Part shown: positions 8,263-16,677 of the stretch, piece by piece | Numbering within the stretch: position 1 is the first letter of the stretch | How the letters are laid out: every line of letters starts with the position of its first letter | NCBI RefSeq assembly: GCF_963681195.1 | Contig: NZ_OY808998.1 | Span: 1,240,001-1,304,000, forward strand | Source of the DNA: Vibrio sp. 16 | Lineage (GTDB): Bacteria > Pseudomonadota > Gammaproteobacteria > Enterobacterales > Vibrionaceae | Reading direction: 5' to 3' | Length of the DNA: 64,000 nucleotides | Position numbers and translations under genes: made by a program | The notes under the pieces: generated by a model | Databases searched by the model: none | Told to the model about the DNA's origin: nothing | What the model saw: the letters and a program-made list of their open reading frames with translations, nothing else

Positions 8263-9159
8263 ATGGATAAGCAATACCGCTATTTTTATGAAGTTGCTCG
8301 CCAAGGCAGTATTAAAGCTGCTGCGGACAAGCTGTTTATTAGCCAACCTTCGCTAACTACGGCGATTAAAAAGTTGGAGCAGCAGCTCGGTGCCGACTTA
8401 TTTATTCGGCGCTCCAAGGGGGTAGAGTTGACCGAATACGGCTGGGTTTACTTTCGCTACGTGCAAGAGGTGCAAGAAAAGCATAATCAGATGATTCACC
8501 AACTGGCAGACATGCGAATGCGCAGTGGCGGAAAAGTGAAACTGGGCGTTGGTGAGGCTTGGTGGAACTGTTTTGCGGCAGACGCGATGCAGGTATTCTG
8601 TCAGCAATACCCAGCGAGCTCGATGCACATTGAATTTGGTAATGGATTGTCGATGCTGCACCACCTCGTTAACGATGATATCGATCTTTTTGTTGGTCAT
8701 GAGATCAACGGCATCAATAGCCGCTATAGAGTCAGGTTTATCCCGTTATTTCAAGAGCATGAAGCCTGGTATGTGCGACCTGACCACCCATTGCTCGAAG
8801 TCAAAGAGGTTGAAGAGCACGCGCACCACTACCCGTTACTTAAAGTGACACCTGATCACGCTCGTCATGGCGATGTGTTAACGGAAGAGGGGGCAGAGCT
8901 CTTTACCGTGGCGGCTCAAGAGACACGGGTGATTTATGAGATGGACTCACTTTCAGCCAGCATCGATATGGTGAAAATGAGCGATGCGATCATGCCGTAC
9001 ACCTCTAAGATTGCCGAAGAGTTAGCTGAACAAGGATTGGTGCAGCTTTGGCTCAACAAAGACCAGTTGGGGCAAGTTGGCATCTACACCAAAGTGGGAA
9101 CACTGACAGAGCCAACCACGGCTTTGATTGAATTGATCACAAAAAAAGCCGGAGCATAA
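8263..9159 (+). CDS. LysR-family transcriptional regulator of the glucan cluster
   Basis: A 298-residue LysR regulator. The N-terminal winged helix-turn-helix spans residues 1-60 (YFYEVARQGSIKAAADKLFISQPSLTTAIKKLE), and the rest is a periplasmic-binding-protein-like effector domain. It is divergent from the alpha-glucosidase gene and flanked by malE, and the same 23-bp motif is present in front of both genes. I infer that it controls these genes in response to a sugar or sugar phosphate. The standard Vibrio maltose regulator is MalT, which is unrelated, so this would be an additional or alternative control. Its 3' end overlaps the hairpin that terminates malE transcription. Confidence 0.9.
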   Translation: MDKQYRYFYEVARQGSIKAAADKLFISQPSLTTAIKKLEQQLGADLFIRRSKGVELTEYGWVYFRYVQEVQEKHNQMIHQLADMRMRSGGKVKLGVGEAWWNCFAADAMQVFCQQYPASSMHIEFGNGLSMLHHLVNDDIDLFVGHEINGINSRYRVRFIPLFQEHEAWYVRPDHPLLEVKEVEEHAHHYPLLKVTPDHARHGDVLTEEGAELFTVAAQETRVIYEMDSLSASIDMVKMSDAIMPYTSKIAEELAEQGLVQLWLNKDQLGQVGIYTKVGTLTEPTTALIELITKKAGA

Positions 9160-9167
9160 ACTCCGGC
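9141..9167 (-). terminator. Intrinsic terminator of malE (minus strand)
   Basis: The stem GCCGGAG/CTCCGGC (9148-9154 with 9161-9167) is followed on the minus strand by seven T residues (9141-9147). It lies inside the 3' end of the convergent LysR gene, so the two transcripts overlap. The plus strand has no T tract after the hairpin. Confidence 0.85.
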
Positions 9168-9252
9168 AAGGTATTGAACAAAAGGACATTCCGCCCTCAG
9201 CGCTGTAACGCGCTGAGTTTGGTTTCAATGAAAAACAGTATTGGTGTACGAA

Positions 9253-10431
9253 TTAGTTAACGATCTGCTTAGCGGCGGTATCGAGTGCTTCTTTTACCGT
9301 CTGTTTACCTTGCATTGCGTTGTCGATGGCCGCTCCTTCTGCGAACCAGTAAGCCGTCATTTGCGGAATGTTAGGCATGATCTCGCCATTCTCGGCGTTG
9401 GTCATGGTCGCTTTAATGCGGTCATCTTTCTCTAAAATGGCTTGGAAAGACTTCAGTGTCACTGCGCCCAGTGGCTTGTCATCATTCATGGTTTTCAATG
9501 CTTCATCGACAAACAGGTAGTTCTCTAAAAACTCTACCGCTAGGTCGCCATTCGGGCTCGCTGCGTTGATGCCTGCGCTCAATACACCGACAAATGGGTT
9601 CCCTTTACCACCGTTTAATGTCGGTAGAACGGCAACGCCGTAGTTCACGCCCATCTTGTCTAAGTTACCCCAAGACCAAGGGCCGTTAATGGTCATGGCA
9701 GCTTCGCCTTTGCTAAATGCCGCTTCAGAAACCGAGTAATCCATGTCTGGATTAACGACGCCTTGGTTGACCATATCAACAAGGAACTGCAAGCCTTTGA
9801 CACCCGCGTCGTTGTTTACGCCTGTTTTCGCACCGTTGTAGCCGCCATCGACTTTTTCAAATGCGTATGCGCCGCCCGATGAAATCATTGGCCAAGTGAA
9901 GTAGGCGTTTTTCACATCCCACATAATGGCGGTTTTGTTTTGTGCTTGCATCTTCTTGTGGATGTCTACCAACTCTTCCCATGTTTTCGGTGGTTCTGGA
10001 AGTAGGTCTTTGTTGTAGATAAGCGATGGTGCTTCAATCGCCATCGGGTAGCCCATCAACTTGCCATTCACGGTGACGGCGTCCCAGCTAAAGTCGACCA
10101 GCTTATCTTTGAATTCTTTACTCGGATTGATTTCTTTCAAAAGGCCAGCTTCTGCATAACCCCCGAAGCGATCGTGTGCCCAAAAGATGATGTCTGGGCC
10201 CATGCCTTTTGCCGCCACTTTTTCAAAGCGAGCTTCCAGTGATTCTGGATGCTGAACGATCACTTTTACGCCAGTATCTTCTTCGAACTGTTTACCGATT
10301 TTGGCTAGGCCTTCGTAGCTTTTGTCACCATTGATCCAGATAGTGATTTCACCTTCGGTCATGGCAGCTACAGGGCTCGCCGCCATAACAGCAAGAGCGA
10401 CGAGAGAAAGAGGTTTCACGAACTTTTTCAT
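9253..10431 (-). CDS. malE: Maltose/maltodextrin-binding protein, MalE paralogue
   Basis: A 392-residue periplasmic binding protein. A signal peptide ([13 protein letters not shown]) is followed by a mature protein very close to E. coli MalE in motif order: [76 protein letters not shown] and [10 protein letters not shown]. It should bind maltodextrins for an ABC importer. No malF, malG or malK lies in the window, so it must use a permease encoded elsewhere or act as a sensor. The frame opens at TTG 10440, but the AAGGA Shine-Dalgarno sits nine bases before ATG 10431. It has its own terminator, and the candidate LysR site is 78 bases upstream. Confidence 0.93.
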   Translation of the reverse strand: MKKFVKPLSLVALAVMAASPVAAMTEGEITIWINGDKSYEGLAKIGKQFEEDTGVKVIVQHPESLEARFEKVAAKGMGPDIIFWAHDRFGGYAEAGLLKEINPSKEFKDKLVDFSWDAVTVNGKLMGYPMAIEAPSLIYNKDLLPEPPKTWEELVDIHKKMQAQNKTAIMWDVKNAYFTWPMISSGGAYAFEKVDGGYNGAKTGVNNDAGVKGLQFLVDMVNQGVVNPDMDYSVSEAAFSKGEAAMTINGPWSWGNLDKMGVNYGVAVLPTLNGGKGNPFVGVLSAGINAASPNGDLAVEFLENYLFVDEALKTMNDDKPLGAVTLKSFQAILEKDDRIKATMTNAENGEIMPNIPQMTAYWFAEGAAIDNAMQGKQTVKEALDTAAKQIVN

Positions 10432-10508
10432 TATTATCAATCCTTGTTTAGGTTTGCAGATAATCTAAACCCAATGCATATAAAACAAAAATAGATAATC
10501 GATAGTCA

Positions 10509-10531
10509 GTTATAGGAAAAATCTATATCAA
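10509..10531 (-). promoter_or_regulatory. Candidate LysR-type operator upstream of malE
   Basis: This is the second copy of the 23-bp motif at 8199-8221, with only two differences. Here the dyad is perfect: TATAG (10511-10515), seven bases, CTATA (10523-10527). It lies 78 bp before the malE start, and the glucosidase copy lies 86 bp before its gene, both in the same orientation relative to the gene. Confidence 0.65.
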
Positions 10532-10557
10532 CGAGGGCTTGAGCTCATATATACAAC

Positions 10558-10589
10558 AAAAACGGCGCACTGATTAGGTTGCGCCGTTT
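10558..10589 (-). terminator. Intrinsic terminator of the malZ operon (minus strand)
   Basis: The stem AAACGGCGCA/TGCGCCGTTT (10560-10569 with 10580-10589), with a 10-base loop, is followed on the minus strand by a run of T. It separates malZ from the malE promoter region, so malE is transcribed independently. Confidence 0.8.
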
Positions 10590-10614
10590 ATATCAATACC
10601 GATTTATGTGAACT

Positions 10615-12468
10615 CTAACTACCTCGTTGCAAAGCCAACAGATCGCCAGACATGGGCGAAAGGGTAAGGGGGAGTTGACCGTTACAAGCCGATGTTTTTT
10701 GCCCTGAGAGCGAAGAGATAAACTCACCGTCGGTTACAGCGGTTTTCCATACGTCTATCGAGAGTCTCTTTGGGGTGTCAGAAAGGTTAAAGGCGTTGAT
10801 TACCGTGTTGTCGCCAAGCTGGCGGGCAAAAACAAAACTCTCGTTGTCTTGATAGAGCGGAATATAGTCACCTTTTTGCAATGCCGGATTTGATAGACGC
10901 AGCGCAATCAGTTGCTTGAAGAAAGCAAGGTAAGAGTTGTTTTCAACGGTGTCCCAAGGCATGCAGCGTCGGTTGTCCGGATCATGGCTGCCCAGCATGC
11001 CAAGCTCTGTCCCGTAGTAGAGGCAAGGTGTGCCCACGTAACCAAACAGTAGGTTCGCCGCCAATTTGAAGCGGCGTGGATCGTCTTTCACGAGATCAAG
11101 GAATCGAGCGGTGTCGTGGCTATCAAGTTGATTGAGCTGCGACAGTTGGTTGTGCCACGGGATCTTGGCGCGAGCTTCGGCTTGCCAATCAAGGAAATCG
11201 CCGACCGAGAGTTGAATCGGATCAAACGAGATATCAAGCTGAGCCAACAGCGCTCGGACGGGGTGGGCGAATCCATAGTAGTTCATGGCGCCGTCTTCTT
11301 GATCGCCTTGTAGCCATTGCGTCGCTTCAAAAAAGTGCTCGCCCAAGACATAACAATCGGGGTTTACGTCTTTTGCGGATTGTCGGAAGGCTTTGACATA
11401 ATGCGCGTTGTTTTTTGCGCCTTCACCTTCACCTAGCATGTGTATTACATCAAATCGCCAACCGTCAATGCAGTAAGGTGGTTTGAGCCAATGCTTGATG
11501 ACAGCGTCTTCCCCTTGGTAGATATAATCGCGCACTTCGGGATGCTCAAAGTTCAACACGGGTAGAGAGCGTATGCCTTTCCAGCCAATGTAGTTTTGGC
11601 TCTCTCCTTCAAAGAAGTAGTAGTGACGGTAAGGAGAGTCAACGCTTTGGTATGCGCCTGTCGTCGGGCTAAGCCCTTGCAAGTTAAACCAAGGATGCTC
11701 AGTCGATGTGTGGTTGAACACTGCATCCAGCATGATTTTCATATCTCGCTGGTGGAGTTTTTCACACAAGCTGGCGAAATGTTCGTTGGTGCCAAGATGA
11801 GGGTCGACTTGCGTGTAATCTGACGTGTCGTACTTGTGATTGCTTGGCGCCGTAAAGATAGGATTAAGGTACAAGGCGCTGACGCCAAGCGCTTGTAGGT
11901 AATCGAGTTTTTGCTCAACACCATACAAGTCACCGCCGTAAAACTCGCATCCACCGTAGCCATTTTCTGTGTCGACAGGCGAGCCCCACGCTTTTGAGGT
12001 GACCGACTTATGACCGCCAGAGACAAGGTATTCGCCATCTTTCACGCTGATATCAGGATTGCCATTGCAAAAGCGATCGGGAAATATCTGATAGAAAACC
12101 TGCTCACTTACCCATTCTGGTGGTTGATGTTCGGCGTTGAATTTAAAGTGAGTTTCCTTACTCGGGACACGTTGACTCACTCCTTTGCCATCCAGCCAGT
12201 ATTGATGCTTGTCTGCGACCAGCTTAAACACATAGTGAGTTATGGCTCGGTCACTATTGAGCTCAAATGTTGCTGTCCAGTAGTTGAGATGTTCTGTTTC
12301 GCCGCTAAGCGTCATCTCGACGAGGTATTCTTCGTTGTCTGGTTCATGGCGGACAACAATTTTGTTGAATGCCGCGGTTTTTTCGACCGCGAGTCTGACG
12401 GTCAGTTTCTGGTCATGTCGACTTACCCAGTCCGAAGATTGTCCATGAAAAATAAAAGGTTGCGTCAT
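10615..12468 (-). CDS. malZ: Maltodextrin glucosidase MalZ (GH13)
   Basis: A 617-residue cytoplasmic enzyme that removes glucose from the reducing end of maltodextrins. Cyclomaltodextrinase or neopullulanase activity is related and possible. An N-terminal beta domain (about 1-115) precedes the barrel, which starts at QVFYQIFPDRFCNGNP. Features shared with E. coli MalZ include YGGDLYGVEQKLDYL, the nucleophile Asp in GWRFDVIHMLGEG, the acid/base Glu in VLGEHF and LNQLDSHDTARF. There is no signal peptide. ATG 12468, eight bases after GAGGAG, is preferred to GTG 12477, which lies in that Shine-Dalgarno. The start overlaps the upstream GH13 stop as ATGA, indicating translational coupling. Confidence 0.9.
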   Translation of the reverse strand: MTQPFIFHGQSSDWVSRHDQKLTVRLAVEKTAAFNKIVVRHEPDNEEYLVEMTLSGETEHLNYWTATFELNSDRAITHYVFKLVADKHQYWLDGKGVSQRVPSKETHFKFNAEHQPPEWVSEQVFYQIFPDRFCNGNPDISVKDGEYLVSGGHKSVTSKAWGSPVDTENGYGGCEFYGGDLYGVEQKLDYLQALGVSALYLNPIFTAPSNHKYDTSDYTQVDPHLGTNEHFASLCEKLHQRDMKIMLDAVFNHTSTEHPWFNLQGLSPTTGAYQSVDSPYRHYYFFEGESQNYIGWKGIRSLPVLNFEHPEVRDYIYQGEDAVIKHWLKPPYCIDGWRFDVIHMLGEGEGAKNNAHYVKAFRQSAKDVNPDCYVLGEHFFEATQWLQGDQEDGAMNYYGFAHPVRALLAQLDISFDPIQLSVGDFLDWQAEARAKIPWHNQLSQLNQLDSHDTARFLDLVKDDPRRFKLAANLLFGYVGTPCLYYGTELGMLGSHDPDNRRCMPWDTVENNSYLAFFKQLIALRLSNPALQKGDYIPLYQDNESFVFARQLGDNTVINAFNLSDTPKRLSIDVWKTAVTDGEFISSLSGQKTSACNGQLPLTLSPMSGDLLALQRGS

Positions 12469-14261
12469 GCTGAGCACTCCTCGCTAGGTGAAACGTTAAT
12501 TTCTAGAAACAGGCTCGCCAAAGGGGGCAACTCAGCCTCGATCGCACCCTGACCACCGGTGACTTTTAAGGTGTATTGAGTGTCACTTAGGCGGTCAATA
12601 CAGCGGTAGTCTCCATCGCAAAGCTGCCAAGAGCTGATAACCTCGGGTGGCAGTATCAGTGAAAGTGAACGCCCATTTTGGTCACAGAAGTTGGCGGCTA
12701 GCACCAGTTTTTGTTCAGCTGAGGAGCGCGCAAAGGCGTACAGTTTGTCTTGCATCGGGGCGAAATTGTCATAGTTGGCCGCGTACAAGTCATGGTAATC
12801 GCCACACAGTGCTGGGCTTTGATGAGCAAGATTGAGTAGGGCTTGATAGAAGTGTCGCAGCTCTCGTTCACTTGAGTTCAACTGGCCACCATCAAAGGCG
12901 CCATCATTCATCCAACGCTGGTGGTGTGGTACGCCGATGTAATCAAAAATTGAAGTACGAGAGGGTTGGCCAAATCCAGCATGCTCAGCACCAGGTTCGC
13001 CCACTTCTTGGCCAAAATAGATCATGGTCGGTGAACTCGACAGGCAAGCGGAAACGAGCATTGCAGGCTTGCCTTTGTCTGCATTTCCGGCAAATTCTGG
13101 CGAGGCGACTCTCTGCTCATCATGGTTGTCGAGAAAATGCAGCATATGGTGTTCAATATCGCGCAGCTCATGCTGGATGCGGCCAATCTCTCCCGTGGAG
13201 CCATGACCTTGCATGACGGCTTTCAACGAGTCATACAGGTCAACTTTGTCATAAAGGTAATCCATTTTACCGAGTTGAATGTAATCTCGATATAGATCGG
13301 GCTGATACACTTCTGCCATCAGAAACGCTTCTGGATTGCGATGTTTAATCCAGGCGTTCATGTAGCTCCAAAACTCCACAGGCACCATCTCTGCCATGTC
13401 GTAACGGAATCCATCGACGCCTTTCTCGGTCCAAAATAGCGCGATATCGCGGAATTTTTTCCATGAGTCAGGCACGTCCTTATCTTGCCAGAATGCAAAA
13501 TGGGCAGCGTGGTCTTTGTGGCGGTAGTCGTCCGGTAGAATGTCGAACTCTTTTGTGCCATCTGGTCGAACGCCATAGTTCACTTTGACTGTTTCATACC
13601 AGTCATCGAAATTTGGCTGGGCAAGCCGAGAACCGTTGCCTGTCCACTTGGCCGGGTACTCGGTATAGGGCGTTTCATTACTCGGGTGTGACTCGCCGCC
13701 AAGAGGAGGCTCTGTCGCGAGTTGTTCTGGCAACTTAAACGCTTGCTCTGGCAGATAGTAGAAGTTGTTGTCGCGTCGGTAGGAGACAGAGGTATCATCA
13801 CTCGCGCCAAAATCTTCCACTCCTTCAGGGTTGTTAAGGCCTTGATACACGCGTGCGACATGATTTGGCACGATATCGACAATCACCTTCATGCCAGCAC
13901 GATGGGTGCGCGCTATCAGATCATAAAACTCTTGATTGCGACGGCTTGGGTCATCCGCCAAGTCTGGGTTGACAGAATAATAGTCTTTAACGGCATAGGG
14001 AGATCCAGCACGACCTTTGACTATTGAAGGGTGATCATCGGTGATACCAAACTCGCGATAGTCGTTGATTAGTGCATGGTGCATGACACCTGTGTACCAA
14101 ATATGCGTGATCCCTAGTTTGCGAATTTCACTTAATGCGCGGTCAGAGAAGTGGCTAAACTTGCCGATCCCATTCTCTTCTATGGTTCCCCACGGCTTAT
14201 TGTTGGTATTGGTGTTGCCAAAGAGGCGGGTAAAGACTTGGTAGATGTTGGCTTTTTTCAT
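12465..14261 (-). CDS. Cytoplasmic alpha-amylase family enzyme (GH13, subfamily not identified)
   Basis: A 598-residue GH13 protein without a signal peptide. All catalytic residues are present: region I DIVPNHVARVY, the nucleophile Asp in DGFRYDMAEMV, the acid/base Glu in FLMAEVYQPD and the third acid in FLDNHDEQRVAS. The N terminus (KANIYQVFTRLFGN, then KPWGTIEENG) starts directly with the barrel and contains a long insertion after the first catalytic strands. I associate this start with uncharacterised amylases of marine bacteria and Bacteroidetes. It probably hydrolyses or rearranges imported maltodextrins, but its exact linkage specificity is unknown. It is the first gene of a two-gene operon with malZ and overlaps it by four bases. 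Confidence 0.85.
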   Translation of the reverse strand: MKKANIYQVFTRLFGNTNTNNKPWGTIEENGIGKFSHFSDRALSEIRKLGITHIWYTGVMHHALINDYREFGITDDHPSIVKGRAGSPYAVKDYYSVNPDLADDPSRRNQEFYDLIARTHRAGMKVIVDIVPNHVARVYQGLNNPEGVEDFGASDDTSVSYRRDNNFYYLPEQAFKLPEQLATEPPLGGESHPSNETPYTEYPAKWTGNGSRLAQPNFDDWYETVKVNYGVRPDGTKEFDILPDDYRHKDHAAHFAFWQDKDVPDSWKKFRDIALFWTEKGVDGFRYDMAEMVPVEFWSYMNAWIKHRNPEAFLMAEVYQPDLYRDYIQLGKMDYLYDKVDLYDSLKAVMQGHGSTGEIGRIQHELRDIEHHMLHFLDNHDEQRVASPEFAGNADKGKPAMLVSACLSSSPTMIYFGQEVGEPGAEHAGFGQPSRTSIFDYIGVPHHQRWMNDGAFDGGQLNSSERELRHFYQALLNLAHQSPALCGDYHDLYAANYDNFAPMQDKLYAFARSSAEQKLVLAANFCDQNGRSLSLILPPEVISSWQLCDGDYRCIDRLSDTQYTLKVTGGQGAIEAELPPLASLFLEINVSPSEECSA

Positions 14262-14649
14262 TTGAGATGCATCTTCCTCGTTTCAACGTTATTCGCAGGC
14301 TAAAACAAGGCTGCTTTTCTCTACTCATCCCTTTGCATCTATTTGGGGGCGTAGAAAACGAAAGTGTGACTTGAGTAGTAATTATAAGCGCTGTGGTCAT
14401 GTCTACGTTATCCAGACAAAAAGCGGGCATGCAAAGGCGCGTAATCAAAGAAATGAATAGTGGATTCAAGCTCACAATTTGGATAATTGGATAGATGGGA
14501 CTTAGCTTGATTTCAGAAAGATAAAGTCAATAAATTCATGTAATTAAATCGATCTGGTTTCTCTGGCTACTACTTTCGTTGGTTTTGACATCAAAGCGTT
14601 CTTTTCTAACCTTAATTGGGAACAACGTCAGAAGAAAAGGAGAACATGA
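14262..14649. other. 388-bp divergent intergenic region
   Basis: It separates the GH13 operon (minus) from the 64-residue gene (plus) and must hold both promoters. I see an AT-rich central part and the AAAGGAG Shine-Dalgarno of the plus gene, but no copy of the 23-bp motif found before malE and the glucosidase, and no repeat or hairpin worth naming. Confidence 0.5.
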
Positions 14650-14844
14650 ATGGCGACATTAAAACAGGACATTCCAAATCGCGTCACGGTCTACCACGAT
14701 GATCTTGAACAAGAAAATACGCTAAAAAACGCGATGCTTCCTGAAAAACCGAGATACTTTAACGGCGCTCCAACCTACCAAGCGGGCAGTATTGATGAGT
14801 TCAAATCTAAGCTCAGTCAAATTGGTTTGTCGATAGACACTTAA
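14650..14844 (+). CDS. Small conserved-looking hypothetical protein (64 residues)
   Basis: A 64-residue soluble protein starting MATLKQDIPNRV, with no membrane segment, signal peptide or Cys. It is preceded by an excellent Shine-Dalgarno (AAAGGAG, seven bases before the ATG) and followed by a strong terminator, so it is a self-contained gene. The sequence mixes charged residues with YFNGAPTYQAGSIDEF, and no known domain is recognisable. It lies between the glucan cluster and a signalling pair, and neither neighbour suggests a function. A slightly earlier ATG at 14646 is in another frame and soon closed. Confidence 0.7.
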   Translation: MATLKQDIPNRVTVYHDDLEQENTLKNAMLPEKPRYFNGAPTYQAGSIDEFKSKLSQIGLSIDT

Positions 14845-14856
14845 CCAAACATTATT

Positions 14857-14888
14857 AAAAAGCTCGCCACACACGTGGCGAGTTTTTT
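14857..14888. terminator. Bidirectional intrinsic terminator
   Basis: A perfect 8-bp stem CTCGCCAC/GTGGCGAG (14863-14870 with 14875-14882) has six T on its right and five A on its left. It serves the 64-residue gene and the convergent diguanylate cyclase gene, whose stop codon overlaps the T tract. Confidence 0.9.
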
Positions 14889-16677
14889 ATTCTGCGACGA
14901 TCTGATTTCTGCCACTTTGTTTGGCTTTGTAGAGCAGTTTGTCTGCGTGGTCTAGAACTTGGGTGAATGCTTTTTCGTTAGGCCAACTGACCAACCCCAT
15001 ACTGACGGTTACAGGGAGAGTGTGGCTAGAACAGAGCTTCTCCGCGAGATCGCATTCAACCCGGACGCGTATTCTCTCAGCGATTTGTGCCGCCTCGCGC
15101 AGTGTGGTGTTTGGCAACAGCAGGGCAAACTCTTCTCCGCCAAGTCGGCCAAACATATCCGATTCTCGAGTTTCCTTAGCGACCGCGTCACAAAATGCGA
15201 CCAGTACATCGTCACCCACAGAGTGGCCACACTGGTCATTAATTTGTTTGAAGTGGTCTAAATCCATCATACAGATGTAACAAGAACTGGCGAGGCGGCG
15301 TATCTCTTCGGCTCCGTCAACCAGCGCTCGTCGATTGAGTACGCCTGTGAGTGGGTCTTCACGAGCTAACCGAGTAAGCTGCATTTCTTTTTGTTTTATC
15401 TTGGACGCCATATCCGAGAATGCTTGAAACAAATCACCGATCTCATCGTCGCGATTGCTGAACTTTGTATCGGCTTTCCCCATGCGTGATAACGTTGAAA
15501 TTCGTCTTCGAAGATCAGTAATCGGTGAGGCGATATAGTGAGATAGATAGCTGATGAGCCCAACAAATAACAGCGCAGCTAATACTAAATACACTGAGAT
15601 TTCACGAATCAGAGTTTGGTTTTGCTTATCAATTTCTTGCTTAGAGACAAAGACGACGAGAGTGACGGAGTGTTTGCCGTTTTTGAGATTGATATTGTCA
15701 TGAAAGACAAGGTGTTGCTTGATATTGATTCCAATCGGCTGGTTGATCATGATGCCCCCCAGATCTTCTCGAAACACGGGCTCTATAACTTCATTCAGCC
15801 CGTTTCGCTTGAGTTGATCTAAGCGCATGTAGTTAGAGCGTGACAGAGAGGCCAGGCTATCATTTCGCACTACGAAAACATCGACATACTCTAAACCACT
15901 CTCGGTGAGTGAGCGTTTAATATCGAAAAGTTGGTCTTCGATAAGCGTTCGATCCAGAACAGCCGTGTAATAACCGATAAGTTCCTTATTGCAGTCGATT
16001 AAAGGTCTTGAGAAAAAGTAGGTTTCATTGTCGAAAATCAGACCAAGGCGAGACACCACTTCGCTTGAGGCGAGGTTGACGACTTGTTTGGGAAGATTTC
16101 GTTTCTCTCGCAATCTGCTCAGTTGATTGCTTAGGTCTCGATTCGCTTGAGAGTTAGCTTCACCATGTTCTTGCAGTTCGTTGAGTTTCTTCAAAGTACT
16201 TTGTTCTAGCGCGATATTCCTTGGGTAATTAACTTGCCACTCTTCAAAGGCGCCATTGAGCAACTCAATGGTTTCCGCAGGTAATACTCGAGCATTTCTA
16301 AGATCTTGCCTCAAGATGTAACGATTACTCTTATTGGAAGAAAGATGAAAGTTTTGCACCCTTCCTGATAGGTCTGAAATCATCAGCGCCGAAAAACCGC
16401 GACTAAAGCTAAGCGCATTGGAAGAGACCTCTGCCCAAGATATTGATGGTTCTTGGCAAAGTGACATTGCTGAACTTAGGCGATCAAACTCGGTGAACCT
16501 ACCCTCAATATAGTGGCTGATCTCATTGGCACCCAACAGCGCGGAAAGCTGACTAGAGCGGAATATATGATCGATGGTTAACGCTTCTCGCGATTGATAA
16601 TACGCGTAACCAAAACCGAGTATGCTCGCCGCCAGCGGGAGAAGAATGAAAAAGACTTTGGTCCGCAGTTTATTCAT
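14887..16677 (-). CDS. Membrane diguanylate cyclase (periplasmic sensor, HAMP, GGDEF)
   Basis: A 596-residue inner-membrane protein that should make c-di-GMP. It has an N-terminal membrane helix (FFILLPLAASILGFGYAYY), about 330 periplasmic residues, a second helix (VYLVLAALLFVGLISYLS), a HAMP segment (SPITDLRRRISTLSR) and a C-terminal GGDEF domain. The active site reads GRLGGEEF, and an RESD inhibitory site stands five residues before it, so catalysis and product inhibition are expected. The ATG at 16677 overlaps the stop of the upstream binding-protein gene by eight bases. The frame extends further upstream, but only inside that gene. I infer that the binding protein regulates this enzyme. 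Confidence 0.92.
   Translation of the reverse strand: MNKLRTKVFFILLPLAASILGFGYAYYQSREALTIDHIFRSSQLSALLGANEISHYIEGRFTEFDRLSSAMSLCQEPSISWAEVSSNALSFSRGFSALMISDLSGRVQNFHLSSNKSNRYILRQDLRNARVLPAETIELLNGAFEEWQVNYPRNIALEQSTLKKLNELQEHGEANSQANRDLSNQLSRLREKRNLPKQVVNLASSEVVSRLGLIFDNETYFFSRPLIDCNKELIGYYTAVLDRTLIEDQLFDIKRSLTESGLEYVDVFVVRNDSLASLSRSNYMRLDQLKRNGLNEVIEPVFREDLGGIMINQPIGINIKQHLVFHDNINLKNGKHSVTLVVFVSKQEIDKQNQTLIREISVYLVLAALLFVGLISYLSHYIASPITDLRRRISTLSRMGKADTKFSNRDDEIGDLFQAFSDMASKIKQKEMQLTRLAREDPLTGVLNRRALVDGAEEIRRLASSCYICMMDLDHFKQINDQCGHSVGDDVLVAFCDAVAKETRESDMFGRLGGEEFALLLPNTTLREAAQIAERIRVRVECDLAEKLCSSHTLPVTVSMGLVSWPNEKAFTQVLDHADKLLYKAKQSGRNQIVAE

Noticed and set aside
12010..12552. 180-codon plus-strand frame opposite malZ
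   Set aside because: It is antisense to malZ and its upstream neighbour, both with complete catalytic motifs.
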